A program made the position numbers and the translations under genes. Positions 1 to 7,560 of a stretch of DNA of 30,250 nt are shown here, in pieces. Every line of letters begins with the position of its first letter. The stretch's first letter is position 1. The notes below the pieces were generated by a model that worked only from the letters and a program-made list of their open reading frames with translations, did no database searches and had not been told where the DNA came from. Source of the DNA: JAQGMJ01 sp036271855. GTDB taxonomy: Bacteria > Pseudomonadota > Gammaproteobacteria > Burkholderiales > JAEUOS01. The stretch lies in NCBI GenBank assembly GCA_036271855.1, contig DATAZV010000356.1, positions 1 through 30,250 on the forward strand, given 5' to 3'.

Positions 1-348
1 TTCGCCTTCGTAGCCGTAGTTCATCAGTGGCGGCACCGGCAAAAATTCAGCTACCGGCCAGAGGATGGGGCCGGCCTTGAATCCCGCCGGCAGCTTCCAC
101 TGGATGGTGGTGGGCATGCCGGAGTCGCCGGGGTTCTGCCAATAGGTGTGCCAGTGCGGGGCATGCTTCAGGCGGATGCCGATCAGCGGTTTTTCGCCGA
201 CATTGAGCGCGCTGTTGCGCGCGATCAGTTCGGCTTCGACGTAATCGGTTTTGACGGCGGCGGCGAATGTGGCGGTGCTAACGGCGAGGGCGGCGAACGC
301 CGCCGCGGCGGGCAGGGCGCGGCGCAAAAAAGCGGAAAGGTGGAACAT
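1..348 (-). CDS. DsbD/ScsB-like protein, N-terminal part (runs off the window edge)
   Basis: Only the first 116 codons are present; the frame is open to the left edge. The translation starts with a signal peptide (about residues 1-30, FLRRALPAAAAFAALAV, Ala-rich cleavage site), followed by a beta-rich region with the motif HWHTYWQNPGDSG and then LPVPPLMNYGYEGE. This pattern is typical of the periplasmic N-terminal domain of DsbD/ScsB-type thiol:disulfide interchange proteins, which pass electrons from cytoplasmic thioredoxin through a membrane domain to periplasmic partners. The membrane and thioredoxin domains would lie outside the window and cannot be checked. The ATG at 348 is the first in frame and sits directly before the signal peptide. 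Confidence 0.72.
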   Translation of the reverse strand, partial: MFHLSAFLRRALPAAAAFAALAVSTATFAAAVKTDYVEAELIARNSALNVGEKPLIGIRLKHAPHWHTYWQNPGDSGMPTTIQWKLPAGFKAGPILWPVAEFLPVPPLMNYGYEGE

Positions 349-411
349 GGCGTGAATTGTACGGGCAAGGGCGGCGGGTGGATGGCCGCGGCAGCCTCAA
401 TCAGCCCCTGC

Positions 412-427
412 TAGGTAAATGTACCTA
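412..427. promoter_or_regulatory. 16-bp inverted repeat upstream of the DsbD-like gene
   Basis: TAGGTA-AATG-TACCTA is a perfect 6-bp inverted repeat with a 4-bp spacer. It lies 64 bp upstream of the minus-strand gene starting at 348 and in the 158-bp gap after the Bug receptor gene. The spacing and size fit a dimeric repressor site. The binding factor is unknown and the assignment is inferred only from symmetry and position. Confidence 0.35.
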
Positions 428-506
428 AAGCTGGAGCGCGCCAGGCTGATCGCGCCAACGGTGCCGGCGGCGCAGCGCTTTCCTCTGCTTTGGCGCCGGC
501 CTGGCG

Positions 507-1490
507 CTACTCCGGCACGATGCCCGCGCCATGGATGATGCGCGCCCATTTTTGCGCTTCGGCCTCCTGGAAGCGCGCCAGCTCGGCGGGCGTGGTGATG
601 AAGGGCTGGCTGCCGGTCACCTGGTAGTAGCTGCGCATCGCCGGGCCGCTGCTCGCCTTGGCGATCATTTCGCGCAGGCGCTCGACCACTTCCGGCGGCG
701 TGCGCGCCGGCACGTAGGCCGCCGACCAGAATGACATGTCGTAGCCCTTCAGGCCGGACTCGTCGATGGTCGGAATCTCCGGTGCCAGGGAAGAGCGCGT
801 CAGGCTGCTGACGCCGATCGCCTTCAGCTTGCCTGCCTTTACCTGCGGCAGGCCGGTGGCGAGGTCGGTGATGGTCATGTCGATCTGGCTGCCCAGCAGG
901 TCGGTGATGGCGAACACATTGCTCTTGTAGGGCACCTGCTGCATGCGGATGCCGGCCATCTGCTGCAATAGCTCGGCCGCCACCCGCGCGGTGGAGCTGC
1001 CGTGGCCGAAGGTCAGCGGCTTGGGCGCGGATTTGGCGAGGGCGATGAACTCGGCCAGGTTTTTTACCTGCAGTTGCGGGCTCACCAGCATCACCTGCGC
1101 GCCGTTGCGGTTCAGGCCGGTGACCGGGGCGAAGTCCTTCACCGGGTCGTAGGTGAGGGTCTTGAACAGCGAGGGGTTGGCGGCCTGGGTGGTGTTGGTG
1201 GTGATGAACACGGTATAGCCGTCGGGCGCGGCGGTGGCCGCCGTTTGCGCCGCCAGCATGCCGTTGGCCCCGGGCTTGTTTTCCACCACCGCCGGCGCCT
1301 TCAGCTCCGGCGCCATCTCGACGGCCAGCGCGCGCGCCAGCTGGTCGGTGGCGGAGCCGGCGGCGAAGGGCACGATCAGGCGGATCGGCTTGTCGGGGTA
1401 GGCCTGCGCTTGAGCCGGCGGCGCCAGCGCCGCGCCGAAGATCAGGAGCGTGCCCAGAAATATTCCGGATGAGGTGCTTGCGATCGCCAT
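507..1490 (-). CDS. Bug-family (TTT) periplasmic solute-binding receptor
   Basis: The 327-residue product has a signal peptide (about residues 1-28, ending in PPAQAQA) followed by YPDKPIRLIVPFAAGSATD, the hallmark start of the mature Bug/TctC fold. Later landmarks are VVENKPGANGMLAA, the substrate-loop region around FGHGSST, VPYKSN and LKAIGVSS. These proteins bind small carboxylates or amides in the periplasm for tripartite tricarboxylate transporters or for signalling. No TctA/TctB membrane genes are nearby, so this is an orphan receptor. The start is supported by GGAGACAAAC immediately before ATG. It is the last gene of the IclR–CoA transferase–MaoC operon, 44 nt after the preceding stop, so its ligand is probably the precursor of the operon's acyl-CoA substrate (inference). 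Confidence 0.93.
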   Translation of the reverse strand: MAIASTSSGIFLGTLLIFGAALAPPAQAQAYPDKPIRLIVPFAAGSATDQLARALAVEMAPELKAPAVVENKPGANGMLAAQTAATAAPDGYTVFITTNTTQAANPSLFKTLTYDPVKDFAPVTGLNRNGAQVMLVSPQLQVKNLAEFIALAKSAPKPLTFGHGSSTARVAAELLQQMAGIRMQQVPYKSNVFAITDLLGSQIDMTITDLATGLPQVKAGKLKAIGVSSLTRSSLAPEIPTIDESGLKGYDMSFWSAAYVPARTPPEVVERLREMIAKASSGPAMRSYYQVTGSQPFITTPAELARFQEAEAQKWARIIHGAGIVPE

Positions 1491-1534
1491 GTTTGTCTCC
1501 TTTTACTTTTATCCAGGGGCCGGCCCGACCGGGC

Positions 1535-2680
1535 TCAGCCGCCGCGCATCGGCAGCAGCACCTGGGCCCAGCCTTTGGCGGTGAGTTGGTCGCGCTGGTC
1601 GCGCGCCTCGATGGAAAGCTTGATGCGCCCGCGCCCGTCGCCCGCGGGCTCTTTCGCCACCACCGTGCCGATGCAGTAAGTGAGGTCGCCCACCAGGTTG
1701 AAGCGGCGGATTTCGGTGTACAGCTCTTCGAGAAAGCCGTGGTCGCCGGCCCAGTTGGTCAGCATGGTGGCGATCCAGGAAATGCGCTCCGGGCCATAGT
1801 CGTAGGCTTCCGGTACGCCGACGCTTTGCGCCAGCGCGGTGTCCCAGTGCACCGCCTCGGGCGGCTCGGGAATGCCGTAGCCGTTGGCGATGCCCACAGC
1901 CGGGTGGCGCTGCAAATAGTCGTACCAGAAGCCGTGCGCCCAGATGAACAGCCCGCCCCAGGCCTGCTCGAAGGCGACGGCGGTGGTCGCGGTATACGGC
2001 CCGCGCACGATGCGCGGCACCTCGCTGCCGACCTCCACATCTTCCCAGTGCAGCACTTCATTGCCGCGGCAGCGCTCGGCCGCATACTGCGCGGTGATCT
2101 CCGCCAGGCGCTCGGGCGTGTACCGGGTCTTTTCCTTTTTCAGGTCGCTGTACTTGTCCTTCTCGACCGCCTTGGTGCGCTCGGTGCGCATGCCCCAGGA
2201 CTCGGCCTGGGCGAACTCATGGCCGTCGTCGCCGACAAAGCGGATAGTGGAAATCTGCTTGAACATGCGCTCGGCGAAGCGGCTGGGAAACTCCACCAGG
2301 TCCTTGAAGGTGACTTCCGCCTTGATCGCCTGTCCCATAGGAATCGCTTGGTGCCAGCGAAAATGCGAGCCGCCGAACATCGAATGCACTCCCGGCAGGC
2401 CACCGCGATAGCCAATCGAAATGCGGCTGAAGGCATACAGCATCGCCGGCGGGCAGATGATGCCGCCGTGCACCGAGTTCTTCGCGTAGGCGGCGTCGAG
2501 ATACAGCGGGTTGCGGTCGCCGGTGGCCCAGGCCCAGTGGCGCACCGCGTCGCGCGTCACCTCCGTCAGGTAAGGGGCTTCGCGCAGCTCGATGCGCTGG
2601 CCGATTTTCGAGCGCAGGCGCGCCAGCTCTTCGTCGCTGGCGCGGCCGCCGTGGGTGTGGGTGGGGGCTTCGGTCGTCAT
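1535..2680 (-). CDS. MaoC-like double-hotdog acyl-CoA dehydratase/hydratase
   Basis: The 381-residue protein is long enough for two hotdog folds. The N-terminal half carries WAWATGDRNPLYLD (about residues 49-62). This matches the hydratase-2 motif GDxNPxH except that the usual catalytic His is Tyr60, as in the degenerate halves of double-hotdog enzymes. The C-terminal half contains a second motif, TNWAGDHGFLEEL, which may carry the active Asp/His pair. Such proteins hydrate or dehydrate 2-enoyl-CoA or related thioesters. The reading frame also opens at an ATG at 2692, but GGAG at 2690-2687 stands 6 nt before the ATG at 2680, so that start is preferred. It follows the CoA transferase gene by 15 nt, which suggests sequential action: CoA loading, then hydration or dehydration. 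The substrate is not predictable. Confidence 0.85.
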   Translation of the reverse strand: MTTEAPTHTHGGRASDEELARLRSKIGQRIELREAPYLTEVTRDAVRHWAWATGDRNPLYLDAAYAKNSVHGGIICPPAMLYAFSRISIGYRGGLPGVHSMFGGSHFRWHQAIPMGQAIKAEVTFKDLVEFPSRFAERMFKQISTIRFVGDDGHEFAQAESWGMRTERTKAVEKDKYSDLKKEKTRYTPERLAEITAQYAAERCRGNEVLHWEDVEVGSEVPRIVRGPYTATTAVAFEQAWGGLFIWAHGFWYDYLQRHPAVGIANGYGIPEPPEAVHWDTALAQSVGVPEAYDYGPERISWIATMLTNWAGDHGFLEELYTEIRRFNLVGDLTYCIGTVVAKEPAGDGRGRIKLSIEARDQRDQLTAKGWAQVLLPMRGG

Positions 2681-2695
2681 GTTCGTCTCCATGGG

Positions 2696-3949
2696 TCAAT
2701 CCTGTTCGGGGCGCGCGGCGGGCTGGGCGGTGGCAATCGCCCCGGCCTCGCACAGCGCGGCGATTTCCTCCGTGCCGTAGCCCAGTTCGGCCAGCACGGC
2801 GGCGGTGTCGGCCCCAAGCAAGGGCGCGGGGGTGTACGGCGTCTCGGTGAACTGCGCGCCGAAATTCAGCGGGCTGCCGACCACCTTGAGTTCGCCCGCC
2901 TGCGGATGCTGCACGGTCTTGATCAGGCCGCGCGCCGCCAGCACCGGCTGGGCCAGCGCCTCACCGACGCTATGCACCGGGGCGTGCGGCACGTCGGCCT
3001 CGGTGAGGATCTGGTTCCATTGCGCCGCCGTGCGGGTTTTCAGCACGGCGGTGACGATCTCCTCGAGCGCCGCGCGATTCACGCTGCGGTCGGCGGTGGT
3101 GCGAAAGCGCGGGTCGCTGACCAGGTCTTCGCGGCCGATGGCGGCGCAGAATTTGCGCCAGAAGCTGCCGACGTGCAGCGCCAGCACGATATGGCCGTCG
3201 GCCACCTCGAAGCGGCCGTAGGGCACGATGGTATGGTGGCTGCTGCCGACTCGGCCGGGATTCTCCCCGGTGAAAAAATGCATTTCCGCGAGATAGCCGA
3301 GCAGGCCGATCAGGCCCTCGAGCATCGACAGGTCGACCTGCAGGCCCTGGCCGGTGCGCTGGCGGTGCTGCAAACCCGAGAGCGCGCCGATCGCCGCCCA
3401 CAGGCCGCTGCCGATGTCGCCCATCGGCAGGCCCAGCTTGGTCGGCGGGCCGTCGGCCTCGCCGTTGATCGACATCACTCCGCTCAGCGCCTGGCTGATC
3501 AGGTCGAACGAGGCGGTGGTGCGCAAGGGCCCGGTCTGGCCGAAGCCGCTGATCGAGCACATGATGAGGTCGGGCTTCACCGCCTTGAGCGCGGCGTAAT
3601 CCAGGCCCAGGCGTTCCAGCACGCCGGGACGAAAGTTCTCCACCACGATGTCGGCGCGCGCCGCCATGCGCAGCACCAGCTCGCGCCCGGCCGGCGTCTT
3701 CAGGTCGACGGCGACGCTGCGCTTGTTGCGGTTGATCGCCAGGAAGTAATGGCTCTCGCCCGCCTTGAACGGCGGGATGGTGCGGGTCTGGTCGCCGCGG
3801 CCGATCTCCTCCACCTTGATCACCTCGGCGCCGAGATCGGCCAGGATCATCGAGCAAAACGGGCCGGCCAGCACGCGGCTCAGGTCGAGCACGCGCACGC
3901 CGGCGAGCGGCCCTTCGCGCCCGGCGGGCGAATTGGTGTCCGCGGTCAT
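2696..3949 (-). CDS. Family III (CaiB/BaiF-type) CoA transferase
   Basis: The 417-residue product shows the N-terminal Rossmann signature LAGVRVLDLSRVLAGP, then LGAEVIKVE, VVENFRPGVLERLGLDY and CSISGFGQTGP. The catalytic Asp is Asp178 in GLPMGDIGSG, the position that forms the aspartyl-CoA anhydride in this family. Length and order of motifs are complete. The enzyme moves CoA between carboxylic acids, typically activating a dicarboxylate or branched acid with a CoA donor such as succinyl-CoA. The ATG at 3949 has GGGGAG five bases upstream, and overlaps the IclR stop codon as ATGA (4 nt), a sign of translational coupling. An upstream in-frame ATG at 4066 would add an Arg-rich tail inside the regulator gene and is rejected. 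Confidence 0.93.
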   Translation of the reverse strand: MTADTNSPAGREGPLAGVRVLDLSRVLAGPFCSMILADLGAEVIKVEEIGRGDQTRTIPPFKAGESHYFLAINRNKRSVAVDLKTPAGRELVLRMAARADIVVENFRPGVLERLGLDYAALKAVKPDLIMCSISGFGQTGPLRTTASFDLISQALSGVMSINGEADGPPTKLGLPMGDIGSGLWAAIGALSGLQHRQRTGQGLQVDLSMLEGLIGLLGYLAEMHFFTGENPGRVGSSHHTIVPYGRFEVADGHIVLALHVGSFWRKFCAAIGREDLVSDPRFRTTADRSVNRAALEEIVTAVLKTRTAAQWNQILTEADVPHAPVHSVGEALAQPVLAARGLIKTVQHPQAGELKVVGSPLNFGAQFTETPYTPAPLLGADTAAVLAELGYGTEEIAALCEAGAIATAQPAARPEQD

Positions 3950-4758
3950 GCCCACTCCCCTTCGCGCTCGATCAGGGCGGCGGCTTGCGTCGCGGTCTCG
4001 CGCAGCACACCGCCCAGCTTCGCCAGGCGCGGCGAGCCTAAGCCGGCGGCGCGGCCGACCAGGCACAGCACCAGGCTGGGGTCGACCTGGTAGCCCGGCA
4101 GCACCGCCGCCACCGCGCGCACCCCGGGCTCGTATTCTTCCAGGCTCAGCGCATAGCCTTTGGCGCGCACCGTCTTGAGTGCCGCCAGCAACTCGGTTTG
4201 CCGCGCCTTCGCCGTGTAGCCCTTGACGCTTTGCGCCAGCACCAGCACCTCTTCATCGTCGTAGGCGGCCAGCACGGCGCGGCCCATGGCGGGCGCGGTC
4301 AGCGGGTAGACCTCGCCGATCGGCACGTTGACCGGGTCCAGCGGATGGCCGCGCGCAAACACGCGGTCCAGCACCACGATGCCCGCATGCCCGCCCAGCA
4401 CCTGGCCCACCAGGCAGACCAGCTGTTCGCGGTCCACCAGGGTCTGCAGCAGGGTGCGCAGCGCGGCGCGTCCGGAGTAGCCGCGGCGCGCGGCGGTGCC
4501 GAGCTCGACCAGCTTGGGGCCGAGGTGCCAGGCTGCCGAATCGCCGCGCTTTTCGACCGCGCCCTGGCGCAGCAGCGTGGAAAGAATGTTGAAGCAGGAA
4601 CTCTTGGAAAGCCCGAGTTCGCGCGCGATGTCCGACACTCCGGCGCCACGCGGGCGGCCGGCGAGTATGCCGAGGATGGCAAAGGCGTTGTCCACAGCCG
4701 GCGCCAGGCTGCGGGTGGCGGCGGCGGTGCCGGCGGCATCGGAAGGTAGGTCGAGCAA
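3946..4758 (-). CDS. IclR-family transcriptional regulator
   Basis: The 270-residue protein has the IclR winged helix-turn-helix (AFAILGILAGRPRGAGVSDIA to LSKSSCFNILSTLLRQGAVE, about residues 24-70) and the effector-binding domain, seen in LTAPAMGRAVLAAY and ALSLEEYEPGVRAVAAVL (about residues 85-260). The start is TTG at 4758, with GGAG 8 nt upstream; no ATG gives a better fit. It is the first gene of a four-gene operon with the CoA transferase, MaoC-like enzyme and Bug receptor. A strong promoter and two palindromes precede it, so autoregulation of the whole operon by an acid or CoA-ester effector is likely (inference). Confidence 0.92.
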   Translation of the reverse strand: MLDLPSDAAGTAAATRSLAPAVDNAFAILGILAGRPRGAGVSDIARELGLSKSSCFNILSTLLRQGAVEKRGDSAAWHLGPKLVELGTAARRGYSGRAALRTLLQTLVDREQLVCLVGQVLGGHAGIVVLDRVFARGHPLDPVNVPIGEVYPLTAPAMGRAVLAAYDDEEVLVLAQSVKGYTAKARQTELLAALKTVRAKGYALSLEEYEPGVRAVAAVLPGYQVDPSLVLCLVGRAAGLGSPRLAKLGGVLRETATQAAALIEREGEWA

Positions 4759-4798
4759 GGCTTTGTCTCCGGGGATCGCTTTGGGATCACCGAATCAA

Positions 4799-4818
4799 TC
4801 GTTCCATACATAGAACGA
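4799..4818. promoter_or_regulatory. Candidate IclR operator 1
   Basis: TCGTTCCATACATAGAACGA pairs at 8 of 10 positions across its centre, with outer arms TCGTTC/GAACGA. It lies just downstream of the predicted transcription start of the IclR operon, where a bound repressor would block transcription. Size and GTTC/GAAC ends resemble IclR-family sites, but the protein link is inferred from position. Confidence 0.5.
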
Positions 4819-4820
4819 CG

Positions 4821-4834
4821 TTCAGTATGGTGAA
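4821..4834. promoter_or_regulatory. Candidate IclR operator 2 next to the -10 box
   Basis: TTCA-GTATGG-TGAA is a 4-bp-arm inverted repeat. It shares the TTC/GAA half-site ends with the palindrome at 4799-4818 and lies immediately downstream of the predicted -10 box (4836-4841), over the likely transcription start. Weaker than site 1; reported because the pair is in tandem. Confidence 0.35.
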
Positions 4835-4835
4835 T

Positions 4836-4863
4836 AGCATACACCCCTGTCAGAGGCTGTCAA
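4836..4863 (-). promoter_or_regulatory. Sigma-70 promoter of the IclR–CoA transferase–MaoC–Bug operon
   Basis: Read on the minus strand: a perfect TTGACA -35 box (4863-4858), a 16-bp spacer and TATGCT as -10 (4841-4836). Transcription would start near 4829, leaving a leader of roughly 70 nt before the TTG start at 4758. The two palindromes lie downstream of and next to this promoter. Confidence 0.6.
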
Positions 4864-4981
4864 GACGCGCGCGGCGACCTGCCGGGCGCGGGCGGAGGCG
4901 GCGAGCGCAACAGGGGTCCGTGGATCCGGGCGCGCTGCTGCGCCGCGTGTATCATGCGCGGACCATCACCCGGGCTGGCCA

Positions 4982-6490
4982 GTGAGCGCAGAAACCACGG
5001 TCTTCGACCTGTTCATTATCGGCGGCGGCATCAACGGCTGCGGCATCGCGCGCGACGCCGCCGGGCGCCGGCTGTCCGTTTGCCTGGTCGAGCAGGGCGA
5101 CTTCGCCAGCGCCACTTCGCAGTGGAGCACCAAGCTGATCCACGGCGGCCTGCGCTACCTGGAGTATTACGAGTTCCGCCTGGTGGCCGAGTCGCTGCGC
5201 GAGCGCGAGGTGCTGCTCAAAGTAGCGCCGCACCTGATCCAGCCGCTGGAATTCATCCTGCCGCACGAGCCGCATTTGCGCCCGCGCTGGATGATCGCCG
5301 CCGGCATGCTGCTCTACGACATGCTGGGCGGGAAGAAATCCACGCCGCGCTCGAAGAGCGTGCGCCTCACGGATTCACCCCTGAGTGCCGGCTTGAAACC
5401 GCACTATACCTACGGCTTCTCCTACTACGACGCCCGCGCCGACGACGCGCGCCTGACGCTGGCCAACGCGCGCGGCGCCGCCGACCTCGGCGCCACCGTA
5501 TTGCCGCGCACGAAATTCATCGCGGCGGCGGTGCGCGAAGGTGTCTGGCATGTCGAAGTGCAGGACGCGCAGGGCGCCCGTGTCACCTATCGCGCGAAAA
5601 TGCTGGTCAACGCCGGCGGCCCCTGGGTGGCGCGCCTGCTGCGCGCGATCAAGGGCGTGACGCAAAAGGCCGGGGTCAAGCATGTGCGCGGCTCGCACAT
5701 CGTGGTGCCGCGCATCCATGAAGGCGAGCACGCCTACATTTTGCAGAACCCGGACCAGCGGATCATTTTCATCATCCCCTACCAGGGTGCGTATTCGCTG
5801 ATCGGCACTACCGACAGCCCGGTGGACGAGTTCGTGCAGCCGAAGATCACGCCTGAGGAAATCGACTACCTGTGCCGGGCCGCCAGCGCCTACACCGCCA
5901 AACCGGTGAAGCCGGAACATGTGGTGTGGACCTATAGCGGCGTGCGCCCGCTATACGACGACGGCGGCGCCGACGCCAAGGCGATCACCCGCGATTACGT
6001 GCTGGAAATGAATCTCTCCGCCGGCGCGCCGCTGCTCAATGTGTTCGGCGGCAAGCTCACCACTTTTCGCCGCCTCGCCGAGCACGCACTGGAAAAAATG
6101 CAAACGCATTTTCCCCGCATGGGACCCGCCTGGACCCACGCCGAGCCCCTGCCCGGCGGCGACTTCGAAGGCGGCCTGCCGGCGCTGGTGGCCGAAATCG
6201 CGCACCGCCATCCCTACCTGCCGGGCGAGCATGTGCCGGGCATTGCGCGGCGCCACGGCAGCACGGCGCTGCGCTGGCTTGGTAATGCCAACAGCATCGA
6301 CGCTTTGGGTGAATATTTCGGCGCCGGCCTCTACGAATGTGAAATAAGTCACATGCGCACCGACGAGTGGGCGCTTACGGCAGAAGATGTCCTCTGGCGG
6401 CGCAGCAAATGCGGCCTTATCATGTCCGGCCCGCAACGCGAACGGGTGGCGGAGTATTTGTCGCTCGCCACCGCAAAAAAAGCCGCCTGA
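4982..6490 (+). CDS. glpD: Aerobic glycerol-3-phosphate dehydrogenase
   Basis: The 502-residue protein is the usual length for GlpD. It has the FAD-binding motif FDLFIIGGGINGCGIARDAA (about residues 8-27), SQWSTKLIHGGLRYLEYYEF, and the C-terminal FAD contact FGGKLTTFRRLAE. The family oxidises sn-glycerol-3-phosphate to dihydroxyacetone phosphate at the inner membrane and feeds electrons to quinone. The start is GTG at 4982, directly before the FAD fold; the upstream in-frame alternative would add residues with no family match. No glpF or glpK lies nearby, so it may serve phospholipid glycerol turnover. A HAD phosphatase follows after 4 nt and is probably cotranscribed. Confidence 0.97.
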   Translation: MSAETTVFDLFIIGGGINGCGIARDAAGRRLSVCLVEQGDFASATSQWSTKLIHGGLRYLEYYEFRLVAESLREREVLLKVAPHLIQPLEFILPHEPHLRPRWMIAAGMLLYDMLGGKKSTPRSKSVRLTDSPLSAGLKPHYTYGFSYYDARADDARLTLANARGAADLGATVLPRTKFIAAAVREGVWHVEVQDAQGARVTYRAKMLVNAGGPWVARLLRAIKGVTQKAGVKHVRGSHIVVPRIHEGEHAYILQNPDQRIIFIIPYQGAYSLIGTTDSPVDEFVQPKITPEEIDYLCRAASAYTAKPVKPEHVVWTYSGVRPLYDDGGADAKAITRDYVLEMNLSAGAPLLNVFGGKLTTFRRLAEHALEKMQTHFPRMGPAWTHAEPLPGGDFEGGLPALVAEIAHRHPYLPGEHVPGIARRHGSTALRWLGNANSIDALGEYFGAGLYECEISHMRTDEWALTAEDVLWRRSKCGLIMSGPQRERVAEYLSLATAKKAA

Positions 6491-6494
6491 ACCA

Positions 6495-7292
6495 ATGAAT
6501 CCCCTATCCCAGCTACCGCCCGAGCAGATCAAGCGCATCAAGGGCGTGTTCACCGACGTCGACGACACCCTCACCACCGGCGGACGCCTCACCTCGCAGG
6601 CGCTGGCGGCGATCGAAGACCTGCTGGCCGCCGGCCTGAAGGTGGTGCCGGTCACCGGCGGCCCGGCCGGCTGGTGCGACCACATGGCGCGCGCCTGGGG
6701 CGTGGACGCGGTGATCGGCGAAGGCGGCGCGTTTTATTTTCACCTCGACCGCGCCACCGGCAAGCTGATCAAGCGCTTCTGGTACGACGACGAGGCGCGC
6801 TACGCCAAGCGGCAACTGCTCAAGGCCGCGCGCGACTCCGTGCTGGCCGAGTTTCCCGGCGTCTCGCTTTCCTCCGACCAGCCCTACCGCGAGCTCGACC
6901 TGGCCATCGAGTTGCGCAACGCGCGCGGCACGCCTATCCCCGACCCGGTGCGCGACGACATCATCGCCGTGGTCAAGCGCCGCGGCATGACCGCCAAGGT
7001 AAGCTCGATCCACATCAACGCCTACTTCGGCGAATACGACAAGCTCGCCATGGTGCAGTTGATGGCCAAGGAGTTGTGGAACGAAGACCTGGCGGCCACC
7101 CGCGACGAGTGGATGTTCGTCGGCGATTCGCTCAACGACGCGGCGCTGTTCGAATTCTTCCCGATTTCGGTGGGCGTGGCCAACGTGCGCGAAGTGCTGG
7201 ACAAACTGCCGACGCCGCCGCGTTATGTCGCCCAGGCCGAAGGCGGCGCGGGATTTGCGGAAGCGGCGCGGATGGTGCTGGGGAAACGATAA
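6495..7292 (+). CDS. HAD-superfamily (type IIB-like) phosphatase
   Basis: The 265-residue protein carries HAD motif I as DVDDTLT (nucleophile Asp21, acid/base Asp23), motif II as VPVTGG (Thr54), and motif IV as FVGDSLNDAALF near residue 214. The alpha/beta cap between motifs II and III fits type IIB members that hydrolyse sugar or polyol phosphates. The ATG at 6495 comes 4 nt after the glpD stop, which suggests one operon and a possible role on a glycerol- or sugar-phosphate, but the substrate is not readable from sequence. An earlier in-frame ATG inside glpD is rejected because it overlaps that gene by about 100 nt. Confidence 0.88.
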   Translation: MNPLSQLPPEQIKRIKGVFTDVDDTLTTGGRLTSQALAAIEDLLAAGLKVVPVTGGPAGWCDHMARAWGVDAVIGEGGAFYFHLDRATGKLIKRFWYDDEARYAKRQLLKAARDSVLAEFPGVSLSSDQPYRELDLAIELRNARGTPIPDPVRDDIIAVVKRRGMTAKVSSIHINAYFGEYDKLAMVQLMAKELWNEDLAATRDEWMFVGDSLNDAALFEFFPISVGVANVREVLDKLPTPPRYVAQAEGGAGFAEAARMVLGKR

Positions 7293-7314
7293 CGCCAATC
7301 GCACCCTGACTTGG

Positions 7315-7377
7315 CGGAAATTGGGGTCGGATCGTTTTTGCAGCTTCACCGCAAAAATGCTCTGACCCCAATTTCCG
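7315..7377. repeat. REP-like hairpin, copy 1 of a nested palindrome
   Basis: A 63-nt inverted repeat. The outer arm CGGAAATTGGGGTCGGA (7315-7331) pairs with 7361-7377 with one difference; the inner arm TTTTTGC (7335-7341) pairs with GCAAAAA (7351-7357) around a 9-nt loop. It lies 22 bp after the HAD phosphatase stop. The GGGGTC-containing arms resemble short REP palindromes of betaproteobacteria that are mobilised by RAYT transposases; no such transposase is in the window. Confidence 0.8.
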
Positions 7378-7458
7378 AGCGCGGAGTGCAGACGTCACGC
7401 ACGTCGACCTGGTACTTCGCTCGCTGCACATAGCATGCGAAGGTAATCACCCCGTACT

Positions 7459-7518
7459 CGAAATCGGGGTCAGAGCACATTTGCAAAAGGCGCAAATGCG
7501 ATCCGACCCCGATTTTCG
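7459..7518. repeat. REP-like hairpin, copy 2, inverted relative to copy 1
   Basis: The left arm starts CGAAATCGGGGTCAGAGCA; the right arm reads CGAAAATCGGGGTCGGATCG on the opposite strand, and an inner CATTTGC/GCAAATG pair closes the hairpin. The GGGGTCAGAGCA and GGGGTCGGATCG arm variants occur in the opposite order to the hairpin at 7315-7377, so the whole 7315-7518 unit is itself an inverted repeat. The 81 bp between the copies contain two smaller hairpins (GACGT/ACGTC at 7391-7405 and CTTCGC/GCGAAG at 7415-7442). Confidence 0.8.
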
Positions 7519-7560
7519 TTGCGGGGCGCGCGAGCAAAAAGCCCGGCTGCGGCGCGGCGT

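Noticed and set aside
1469..4093. A very long plus-strand open frame (about 870 codons) opposite the CoA transferase and MaoC-like genes
   Set aside because: It is antisense to two clear enzymes, its product is rich in Arg, His, Ala and Gly with no family pattern, and it has no ribosome binding site. High GC content keeps such frames open.
7315..7377. The first REP-like hairpin as an intrinsic terminator of the glpD–HAD operon
   Set aside because: The stem is very long and is not followed by a T-run. It may still slow transcription, but the repeat origin explains it better.
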